Below, in pieces: positions 11,101 through 23,100 of a DNA stretch of 64,000 nucleotides. Each line of letters begins with the position of its first letter. The first letter of the stretch is position 1. The notes under the pieces are model-generated. The model did not search any database, was not told the DNA's origin, and was given only the letters and a program-made list of their open reading frames with translations. The DNA comes from Harmothoe impar (taxonomy: Eukaryota > Annelida > Polychaeta > Phyllodocida > Polynoidae): positions 123,366,004 to 123,430,003 of the forward strand of contig OX381704.1 in the NCBI GenBank assembly GCA_947462335.1, given 5' to 3'. Made by a program: the position numbers and the translations under genes.

Positions 11101-14100
11101 AAAAGCAATAAGGCGTGTGAGCGCGGCGGTGACAAATACATATTGGAGCGTATGGTTTAAAATAGTGCGTCCCTATCTTCTTCAATTCGGCTGCGTTGCA
11201 ATATGCGGGATAACAAGTGACGACGTGGAAACGTTTAGAGACCGTGTTCACGTCGGCCACAACGCGCGCCCACCGAGTGGGAGCTGCAGTTGCTCCCAAG
11301 AAACCGATCGGCTTGTCGAATCGTTTCATAGCGCTTATTCTCACTTTATAAGAGGAGGCAGGGTGAGGAGAGTAGCGGCGCTCTTTCTTTTCATGAAACG
11401 CCCAACGAGTGGGGGCGCTGAGAGCGGCTGTTATGCAATGGTAGAGTAAATACTGTTCTGAGAAGACGGCTCTCGGCCATGTCGCTACGTTTTCCTTTTC
11501 CGCTCTTGTATAACGACGATGGCGCTCAGCTTTGCTTTTCTCGAGAATTCTGTACGCTTCAAGAGAAGCGTGAACCTCAACTACGTGACGCTCTCTCCTT
11601 TGAGATAAAAAAATAGCCGGGCAGTTGAGGAGGGCACTTTGTTCGCGTGTCCGTCTTTTAGAAACTCGCGCCCTCTGCGGCGCCATATTTCTTTCCTCCG
11701 AAACAAAAAAGACTGAGTGAAAATAAAAATTTAAAAAAACAAAAAGCTCAAAGAAAAAAAATAAGCAATAAGCAGACTCAGCTCGAAATTCCCTGCTGGC
11801 GTGATGGCGGTGACTGCAGGCGGTGGCGGCGGTCAGCTGGCCGGCGGTGGCGGTGTCGACGGCGATGGTAGAAGGGGGTGTGGAAAGAGAGATGCATCTC
11901 AGTCTTTTATAGGAGCGGCGAGAGTTCGACTTAGTCTGACATTTTCAGCTGTCGCATGCTGACCTGCTGCTATCATAAGAGAAACAAAAAGCCCTAATCA
12001 CGCTTTTCAGCTGGATCCTTCCACCCACCAGACATGGATCCAGATGGGAGGGTGGTTTAAAATTAATCCGTGTACCGACTGTCATACAATAGTGTAATTA
12101 GTTGAACGCGTGTTACCTGTATAAAGGATTAGCAGGTCATGGGCTTAGAGTGTGTATAGAAAAACAACTACAGGTAGCGTGAACAAAGCGACCCCCTCCC
12201 TTTCTGTCACTCTGTCTGTGACTAGAGGGCGCCGCGTGTGGTAAGCGGCTTAAATCTAAAGAAAAAAAATCACCCTCTCCTGTCGTCAGCAGTCAGCTGG
12301 CCGGCGGCTGGAAAATGCGATTAGAGGGATGATGAGCGCGTAGTAAGCGACTTAAGGCTAATCTAAAGACCTGCCGTGAGTGGGCAGCTGGCCGGCGGCT
12401 TGAAAAAAGGGGGGAGTAAGGGTATATAAGGGGGAGTGAAACCGTATTCGTCATCGTCAATCATCATTCACTCTACTACTACTACTACTACCACCACCAC
12501 CAGCACCACGCCTCAATTTGCAGATCCCCATGATGGAAAGTTGCGACCGTGACATGAAGAGGTATGACGAAGCGGCGCGCGAATGTGAAGCTGATGCTGT
12601 AGCCTCTGCTACTGCTGCTGCTAGTGCCGCTCATCTTGCTACTGCTGCATTTACTGCGGCTGTTAGTGATGCTGGTTGTGATGACGTTGTTGTTGTTGCC
12701 GCTGCGGCTGTGACTGCTGCTGTTGCTGCCGCCGATGCAGCTACTCATGCCGCCAATGCCGACGCTGCTGCTGCTGATGCTGTTGCGGCTGCCGATGTCG
12801 CCGCTGATAACGCTGCTAGTGCACGCTCTGCTGCCCTTGCTACTGTCGCTGCTGCTGTTGTTGCTAATGCTCACGCTACTGCTGCTGCCGCTGCTGCTGC
12901 TGCTGCTACCGCTGCTGCCGAGGCTGCTGCCGCTGCTGCTGATGCTGCTGCTGATGCTGCTGATGCTGCTGATGTTAGCAGTCGCGTCGACAAAGAATCG
13001 TCATTCGTCACTCTTAAACCTCCAGTTGAACGCGCGATGGGTAGTAGGGCTACCAACGCGACGGCCGGATGGTGCAAATGGTGTCGTCGCTTCTGCTCGT
13101 GCGCTTGCTTTTCTTCCGGTCCTTCCTGCTGCTGCTACGGTATAATAGTGTTATCCCAGTAAACATAAAACGTTATACAACATTTTATAACGTTATATAA
13201 CGTTATATAACGTTTCTCTAAGACTCCTTACCATGGCATAACGTTATGTAAAGTTTTAAAACGTTATTTTGACGTAAAATAATGTTTTTTTGTTAGCTGG
13301 GATAGTGTTTGAATGAGAACGCGCGTAGTTACATATAGACGCTGTAACAGATGTGCTTTTTTTTGAAAATATAATTTTAGCATAACATGGAACTTGTTGT
13401 GTTTATTTTCTATATATAAGTTGTTTGTTTACAAACAGTCACGTGTCACGTGGTGTTGTTTACAAACAAGAGAGCCATGTGGTGTTGTTTACAAACAAAC
13501 CCTAAGTAGGTCACGTTACCCTAGTTACCAGAATGCCGGCTTCTGATTGGCTGAGCCTAAGTCGGTCACGTGACGTAAGTAGGTCACGTTACCATGGTTA
13601 CCAGAATGCCGGCCTCTGATTGGCTGAGAGCTTCTAAGTAGGTCAGTAGGTCACCCAGAATGCTGGCTTCTGATTGGCTGAGAGCCCTAAGTAGGTCACG
13701 TTACCATGGCAACGGGTCACGTGACCAAATGGCGGCCTCTGATTGGCTGCATATCGATTGAGTAATAAACAGTAGTTAACCATAGTCCCGTTCCGATACA
13801 TACTATACTACTCAGGTTCAACCCAAAAAATGTATTCAAGAACAACATCTTTAACCCTTCAAGGGTGACATAATGCATTAATGCATCATGCCCTTGTTTG
13901 TCATGATGCGTGAATGCAGCCCTGTCAAGTAACTCTTCACTGCTTCATTCAAGCATTATGCCAACCCTATGGGGTTGAGACACTCCCGAAGGGTCGGCAT
14001 TATGCACCAATGCTGCACTGGCAAGTTATTCACTGGGTCTGTGTTGGTCCATCATCATGACAAATGTCAACTCTCAATGACATGCATCCTTAAAGGGTTA

Positions 14101-17100
14101 ACCTGAGAGCCACTATATAAATAGATGTGCATATATTGTGTGTTATGATATTCATTCAATACAGCTTATATATTTATCTCTTAATTCTGTCCTTTCTGAA
14201 CCATATGGAAAACATGATTATACATGTAGTTATATTTGGGGTCAGTGTAACTTAGTTAGTTAAATACAAAATTAGAAGAAAATTTGATTCAATATCTTTA
14301 CAGACCTGAACCTGCATCTACAAGCAGAGCTGGAGCGGGTTGGCGTGATAACCGAGTTCCTGAGGGATCGACTTCAGGTACCTACATCTCAAACTAATCT
14401 CCTGCACTGCATGGATGTTGGCATTTAAGCAAAAATTGGACTGCTTAAAGTCATACTTTAAGTATATTTAATTCAAATAAAGGCTAATTAAAGCTGCTTA
14501 AATGTTATTATGACTTTTCAAGGAAATTAACATGAAATTTACTGAGCTTAAAGCTGCTCAAACAGAGACGTCAAGCAATGAAAGTTTTGCTTAAATGCCA
14601 ATGTTCATGTAGTGCTGGTACTGGGATCAACAGATCATCAATGATTAAGGATATCACTTGCTCTGCCTGTGCTTGTGCAGGATGCTAGCTGTAGAAGTAG
14701 CAGACAGTTTGACTGCAGAATGCAGCTAACCGATTGCTGCGGCCACTGTAGTCCCCGGGACTATGCGCTGACGCCCGCATAATTTACGCGTCTGCCACGG
14801 GCGTCCTCGCGCCTACGCGCCGCCCCCCCTGCCCCCTTCTGCCCCCCCTCCCCCTGCCTTACACCCCTGCATGTGGCTGGCTCTAGTGGGCAGGATATGG
14901 ACTGTAACTATATATATAGTCCCCAGGACTACGTCTGTAACTCCCTAGGACTATGTCTGCAGTCCCCAGGACTATGATTATAGCCCCTAAGTCTACCATT
15001 GTAGTCCTCAGGACTAAAGCTTAGTATAGAGCTACTTACTGCCCCCTTATCATATCATATAGGGCCTATATGCCTCTGCTTGTCTGAATTCTAAAAGTGC
15101 TTAATATGGTGAGGGTTATATTGGTGCATAGTCCTGGGGACTAAATCTGTAATCCCCAGGACTACAGAGGAAGTCCTTAGGACTACAAATATTAGTATTG
15201 TAGTCCTGGGGACTAATAAAATGATAGTCCTGAGGACTACATACATAGTGCTGGGGACTACTTTGGCCAGCTTTATAGTCCTAAGGACTACAGTTACAGG
15301 GCTACATAGTCCTGGGGACTACAGATATAGTCCTGGAGACTAAAGACCTTCAATATGTAGTCCTGAGGACTATGCCTCTGTAGTCCGCAGCACTATGTAG
15401 GCCTGCCTTATCTACCTTTCTGGTAGTAGCAGTCTTGGGTAGTCCCTAGGACTATACACATAGTCCCCAGGACTACACCTTTAGTCTCCAGGACTTCACC
15501 TATAGTCCTCAGGACTACACCTGTAGTCATCAGGACTGTGCAGGCCATACATTCAAATATTTGGAAGGACTGTGCATAATGGTATATGGTCTCAGTTCTA
15601 GAAATAATAGTCTCTAGGACTAGATATATAGTCTCTAGGACTAGATGTATAGTCCCTAGGAATACACGTGTAGTCCCTAGGACTATAAATCTAGCCCCCA
15701 GGACTATGCTATAGCTTGCAGTATATGTTAATCCTGAGCATCCCCTCCCCCTTCCCCAACACCCTCAAAGAACCCCTCCCCCCCTGGCGTCTGCGCGGCA
15801 CATGGGGACACGTAGGGGCCGGGGGCAGGTCCGCGCGGCGACGTCGTAGTCCTAGGGACTACAGTGGCTGCAGTAATCCGTCAGCTGCCTTCAGAATCAA
15901 TCAATTTATCTTATTTAATCAACCACTATTAAAACACATGCAGTATGAGACAAAGTATGTAAAATATCATTAAAAGTGACATATTTGAACTGAAATTACC
16001 TTAGATAGTACAGATCTGTGGGTGGGTAGGGGTTTGGCATAGCCTATAAATGGCATTGTACGCCTGGCCAACCCTACGCATTGAGTTTTAAAATGAATCA
16101 TTGGTAAGCGGGACATGTAGACAGATAAGCTGATACCTTTAGACTCCAGGCTCAGTGGAGGTAGACCCAGTGGTGGTACCAGGATGTTGTGACCCATAAA
16201 GCCACATGCTGCAGCATTATATATAGCAGAATTAAGGACGAGAGCTACAGGTGCCTAGTGGCCGTTTGGTGAACTACAGCTCAATTCACATTTGGAGGAT
16301 TCTGACCTTTTTAAAAGCTAGTTTCTATCATTATTAGTTCAAAAGTTAGCACTAGATATGTAAATCTGCCTTTCAATGAAGTATAAAAGAGTTTCCACAA
16401 AAAGTATGATTTTACTTCATAATCTTGATTGCTATTTGTTTTTAACCTTAACTTTAGTTTTTGAAACACACCAGATATAACTACTTTCACTTGCCGAGCC
16501 CATACGATTCAATGATATAGACATCCATCTTATGTGACCAATCCTGGAGAAACTAGCCCTGGGACCCCACTTTTTTATTTCATATTTTGATTGCATATGA
16601 TATAGAGAATAAAAAATTTGAGTTTAAAGAAAATTGTTTGTCAATTAATTTTTTGGTCACCTGTAGCCCTTGTCCTTAAGTATAAAAAATGCTTTTCATT
16701 CTCCATTTTCAAACTCCACCCTCACAGATGGTGTGTTATTGTAATTACAGCCGGAGACATTACCCTCCCACGAGAAGAATTACCGACTCCTTGAGGACAT
16801 AAAGATTGGACCAGTGAGGAGGTTTGTGGCGTTCTGCAGGACCCTACAGACCTGTGGGCAGGGCCATCTGCTGCAGACTATTGACCTCCAACAGTTTGAG
16901 GCAGAACTAGGTAAGTCGGCTTCTGATGAATTCAATTAGATATAAAAGAGTTTCAGCTAGAGAAAATAAATATCATATTGACGATATAGAATCAACACAA
17001 TAAGATAGATTTAGTCTTGTGAAAGTGATATTTTAGATAATAACATTTTGTGTCTAAATCAATACAAATTGAAAGTCTATGACTGGCGACAGTCTATGAC

Positions 17101-20100
17101 AAGCTGAGGTCTTTGACCACAATAACTAAAGTGGCGTATTCATGGAAGATGTACATAGAAAATAAGGTTAATGATTTTTGAAACATGCTTGAATATTATG
17201 TTTGCTAAAAATTAAGTGTTGATTGGTCCCAGTAACATTGAATCATTGCTTACTGATTGTACTGTACTATACAATTAGGCCTGAGTGAAGGTTCCCCGTC
17301 ATCATCAGGAGCAATAGCCAGGTCAACAGCCACCGCGTCACACACTGCCACATCACCAGCCACCACCTCGTCACACACTGCCACATCACCAGCAGCCACC
17401 TCATCACACACTGCCACATCACCAGCAGCCACCTCATCCCACACTGCCACATCACCAGCAGCCACCTCATCCCACACTGCCACATCACCAGCCACCACCT
17501 CGTCACACACTGCCACATCACCAGCCACCACCTCATCCCACACTGCCACATCACCAGCCGCTTCCCTGTGGGACACACACAACCCCCAGCAGCAGCAGCT
17601 GGTATACAAACATGACAAGTACAAGGACCTCCTGAGGCACAAGCTGCCAGAACTATCATCATGTGTGAATGTAGACCCCCTACTTCTACACCTAGAAGCA
17701 CTTGATGTGATCACAGCAGCAAAAAGGGAGACTATTGAGGTGAGACTTGGTGAATGTATGTAATGCATTTAAAGTATTTATGTAAGCTTCACAAAGAGAT
17801 GTACAGTCATTATGGTGTATAAAATGTAATGCTTGGATGAAAAGTCATCAAATTATAGATCATTAAATGGGTGAAGTTGGCCTGGATATAGTTTTTTAAT
17901 GTTTTTCTTGAATTAACAATTGACAGTAAGCAACTGTAGTTGGAGTTTTTACTTTTAACTTAGATATTTGCATTGTTTTTGTTTTCATGTAGTCTTGAAA
18001 GATAGTAGTCACAAGTTGGTCAACTTGAATTGACAGTTGATAGTAGTAGATGAAGTTAAATTTTCAATTTCAAGTCATTTTTTTTTTGGAGCAAAATTTC
18101 ACCCTCCGGGGCTACTGTACATATAAATTTGTAATGCATATTGTGATATTAACCACCCTAATAATGTGGGTCTACAATCTATTTGCAGCACAATGCCACC
18201 AGAGCAGTGATGGTGCGTGGACTGGTAGACCACCTGGAGCAGGGTCCTGTCTGGAAGCTGCACGGCCTCCTGAGGGCCCTGGCTCTGACTGACCAGGTGC
18301 ACGTCGTGAAGCTGCTTGGTGTGGACCCGTCACAGTACCAGGACCCACCCACGACAAGTCAGCCACCTCCCTCTACAACTTCACAAGGTACTGTCTACAT
18401 CGCTTATGTGTAACAACAAAGATGGAAAACCATACCATGTGCTGTGTGAAATAGTTTTCCACACAGCACATGGTATGGGGTTTGGTTGTCTTAACCAATC
18501 AGATGGCAGTATTTAGGCCCTGTTGCTTTCTGTAATGGAGATGGCAATGTGAACAGAAAAGTTTCTTTCGTACATACAGGTGCTGATATAGATTTGTTTA
18601 ACTGTAACAGGTAGCGTGGTTGCAGCAGGAGCGCACCTCCCACTGTGGGACAGGAACAATGTAGAACAGGAGGGCCTGATCCATGGCAGTGAGTGGGACA
18701 AGCTTCTAACACAGGCCGCCATCCGTCTAAAGGAGAACCTCCAGCTGGACGATGTCTGGGCTCACCTGGAGACTCTCGGTGTGCTCAAACTCACTGATGT
18801 AGAGCGCATCCAGGTTAGTAAACGGGTATTATCTTAAGCTTGCTCTCGAGATATAGCAGTAGTAATATTGTGTGTGAATGTTTTCTAATATTCTATAATA
18901 GTATAGACCAGACATGAATCAATCTTTGGTAAGATATACCGTAAATTCATGCATAGAAGCTGTGCTCCTACAGGGTTTTTCATAAGTATACATCAGTACT
19001 AAGTAAACAATTTTTAGACCCCCTGCGCAGCTTGTTGGATTTCGCAAAACTCAGCCTTATGTGTGAGAATTAACGGTATTTCAAACCACATTAAGCAGAA
19101 AAAACAGGAATATGCTCTTCATGAAAACACTTGTGATGTTGTTGTTACGTTTTTTTAAGCCCTGCTTTAAAATGCCTTTTCCATGCTAAAAGTTAACTAA
19201 GAAGACATTCCCCAAAAAAATATTGGGGGCAAGAGGAGTGATATGCCAAGAAGTTAAATGTTGTCAATTTCAATGTGATATGAATGACAACGCTGAAAAA
19301 AAGGTGAAAATACCAAATAGTCACCTAGATGTAAAATGAAATGACACTAATCCAGCGTTACTTATGCTATTACCCTGGGGTAATACAGGTGTAGCCCTGG
19401 AGACTGGACTAAAATTTTTAGTATTCTAATATACTCCCCAAATGGGGTAATGGTTAGAGGATGTCCAAGAGCTAGGTTGGGATTTATAACACTCCTCAGA
19501 AGCTCTCCATAGTATTAAAGACCATTAAAAGAACTTCTATAGTAGGCTTAACATGCTTTTCTGAAGTAATGTTCAACTTTATTTAATGGCTGCTAAGTAA
19601 TACCGTAAAACCTCGGCTATAAGCCGAATTTTATTTGGCGTTTTTATTTGCTATAAGCCGAATTTTATGCCCCAAACTCCCATTCGGCTTATAGGTGAGG
19701 TTTTAATAATGTAGAAACATAGTGAAAACAAATTTCAAGCACTTTGGTTATAGGCCGAATTTTTACTCCCAAACTCACATTTGGCTTATAGCCAAGGTCG
19801 GCTTATAGCCAAGGTTTTACGGTAGTAGCCTCACCAATAGCCCACCCGTATCAGTTGGAAGGCTGTGCCTACTGTTTACACAGGCATGCATGGGCCGTGT
19901 TTTCACCTACCACTAGCATTCTCCCTCCATGATTTAAGGGCTGAGGGGATTACCTGACACTATATATCCATGGGAATTACATATTTAATTAGAGAATATC
20001 TATAGCTACATGTTGGTGGGTGCTGCTCTCAGATCGGATATTGCTAACTAGAGATGTGACCTTGAGAAGTAAACTTTCTTAGAATTCTATGCCCTGTTTG

Positions 20101-23100
20101 AAATGTGTATGCCGCGCCCATTTTCTACTATGCCCATCGTGTAGATGAGAAAAGTGGCTTTTCAATAGTATTAACATGGTCACCATAAGTTATAGTTAAG
20201 CCCCGCGGATTTTAATAATACAATTAGTATGTGTGTTGGAGGTTTACTAGGGGTGGTGAGTATGGCTCTCACACCTCTGCACCCGGTGGGCCTGAGGGGG
20301 GGAGCCGGGAAACCACTGACCATGCCCTCCACTAGCAACACCCCCGACTAGGATAAAGCTGTGAACGCTGTGCCTGGCTGAGATACAGTGACACCTAGGG
20401 GGTCCGTGTAATGGTGATTTATTTATGGGCCTTTTCTCCAATAGAAGCACCTTTTTTTCTATGAAAAATCTTGAATTCTATTGGTTCTGTATATGCTAGA
20501 AACAAAATTAAAACAGTTTTGTGATTCCAATGTTATGGCGCATCAGTACAATTAAGAATTGTAGCCATAAAATATATTTTTAATTTCTCTGTGGTGATGC
20601 TAGTAATAGCTCATCGAGCTGAGTTCATTTTGAGAGAGTGCTCATAAATTCAGATCGAGATATCCACTTCCCAGTGGGCGCAAAATTTAGTTTAACGTTG
20701 AATCAACATTGGATAAACATGGAATCCACATTGACAACCATTTATCAATGTTGATTCAATGTTCTGTGCCCAATGGGTTACATTGAACCTAATGACAGAC
20801 AAAGCTATGATATCAAAAAGGAGGTAGTTTCTGCTCTAGGTGTTATGTATACACTACTTTGTTCAACTACATAGCTTTAATCTCTGGTTGTGTCCTTGAG
20901 TAAATTACAATAACGCCAACCAGTCAAACTGATAACACGTGATACAGCGAATTATAGTTTGTATATGAATCTCTAATGATATGGACATATAAAATATTAA
21001 TAAACCTAAGACAATAATGTCCAGTCTGGAAAGGTGGTAAAATAGAGGTCAGGTGCATTTACATCAAAGAGAGGTTAAGAACATACGGGAATGTAGATGG
21101 TAATGTAAAGGTATATGGGGTAGACGTCACCCGGACAAAGAGGTCACCCGGTCAAAGACGGGTAAGACTTAGCCTACAATTAGGCCGATGTTAACCTCTC
21201 ACATCTTACAGGGCTCTTTGGACACTATTACTATAGAGCCACCTCCAGTATTCTGCTGAGTACTCACAGATGGCATAACAATACTCCATTGATAAAAAAA
21301 GGATTTTATTACACGAATGTGTCTACCATCATTCTCAGGCCCACAGATGCAGACCAGACATGGTGGAAGCCCTGGTGAGGCAAGTAAGAAGAGGCGCATG
21401 CTGGCAGTACCATGCCCTGATGAGGGCCATGGCCCTGACGGGGCAGGGGCACCTCATCCCAGGCATGGATACTGCCAGGTACCACCCAGAGGAGGACCAG
21501 GCTGCTGCCAGTCACCTGGACACCTTCCGCCTCTCACAGCAGCTACTGAAAGGTAAGGGACTGTATAATCCTGTTTAATCCACATGCTACAAAGGGTCCA
21601 CACCCATTGTGATTCACTCACATTATCACAGGTCGAGATCTGTTTCTTCTGGTCTATATTAATGTTCACATAAGTTCATGAACAACTATGACTCACAGAC
21701 CACAATTGATGGCGGTCCAGTCTATTGTCACCTTGTTGACCTCTCAAATATTGCAGTGGCACACCACAGGGCAGGAAAATTAACTTACCTAATTTAGTAA
21801 TGCTCTTCACTAATTTATTCAGTAGATAATGAGCTATATGATAAAATAAAGCTTTAATATCATTCAACATGCATTGTACTGATATTAATACTTGACTTGT
21901 TGTATTAAATGTTATATCAATAAATGTGACAAGTGCATGTTTTTGCCCTTATAAGCCATAAAAAACATCAACATCTCAGAATGCCCCCCCCCCCTCAGTT
22001 TGAAGAACAGCACTCATACACAAACTCCTCGAGGATTGGCTATAATTTTGTAGAATGATACCTGATTAAAGCGTTATGTCTTTTATTGCAGAGATCTGGG
22101 ACCACTGCGGATTCTGCAGACAGAAGTTGATGATGAGTCACGTCTTCACGTTCGACGGAGACTCGGGAGACGATCTAATCAACACGGCCGACTGCTTTAT
22201 CAAGGTCCATCCCAAGGTGAAGGACGCTGGGTCTAAGCTTAGAGAAGGGTAAGTGGTATTTGTTGGTTTTCTTGAGGTTTCATGCATAAAACGACAAAGG
22301 ACTGACTCCTGCTTCCATCGTGACAAGGAAGGCGCTAACTTGTGACGTCACATTTATTAACGGAAGTGAATGTGAACGCTGGTTCCCCGTAACATATTTT
22401 CCCGCGTGGTCAAATAATCTCAACACTCCTCCTCGACAAGTGAAAATATACTGTTTTAGAACATACAGTAAAACCTTTAAAATACACAATGAATAAGAAT
22501 GTCACTTTAGATAAGCACTCCTCCTTAAACGTAGTTTCAGTGTTTGTAATTGAACACTCCTCCTGAATATTGAATGTTTATCTTGACTTATAAATGTTTT
22601 CCAGTAGACTGGTGTTAAATGTTAGTTCTTAGTTTCCTCCAGTAAACTGGTAGTCCTTGAATGACTGTCAAGCTACATACTAAAATAAACCAGTTACTTT
22701 AACTTATTTAGTTACACAAACTAGACAAATAGCAATCACCTGCTATTATTATTTAATTGAAACATAATACCTAAACTTGGAAAGAGAGGTCACCAGTACT
22801 TCATTTCCATTTGAGGCTTCAGCCCTCACCTCCCTACTTTAAATAAAAACTCCATACAGCACCCAGTGTCCCTGTACACACTGTGTTCTCCTGTACACAC
22901 AGTGTTGCCGTACAGCACCCGGTGTCCCATGTACCAGCCACATTTTGTAACTCCCTGTAACTGTCTGACACACCCCACGATGTCCAAGTGTACAGCATCC
23001 ACTAACACAGCTGATTCACACGCGGGTTTACACGTACCTCTCTCACACCCCACGTCGACATACAGACAGCAGCACATCGTACACGGCTCCTGACACTGCT

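Larger units (their letters stand above)
5205..13812. mobile_element. Polinton/Maverick, compact (8608 bp), inserted in NLR intron 1
   Basis: The element begins AGTAGTATAGTATG and ends with the exact inverted complement, so it has the AG...CT ends known for Polintons. TIRs are about 420-440 bp and the 6-bp target duplication is intact. It encodes the packaging ATPase, major capsid protein, adenovirus-type protease and DD35E integrase that define the group, but it has no protein-primed DNA polymerase B and no recognisable penton-type minor capsid protein. Usual Polintons are 15-20 kb. The near-identical TIRs suggest a fairly recent insertion, while the capsid frameshift suggests this copy is no longer intact or depends on recoding. 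Confidence 0.93.

Noticed and set aside
12488..12874. Minus-strand Ser/Asn-rich ORF opposite the Ala-rich gene
   Set aside because: Shadow of the GCT-rich coding strand; no promoter.
17267..17768. Minus-strand ORFs opposite NLR exon 4
   Set aside because: Reverse complement of the HTATSP-coding 33-bp repeat; the plus strand is supported by splice sites and phase.
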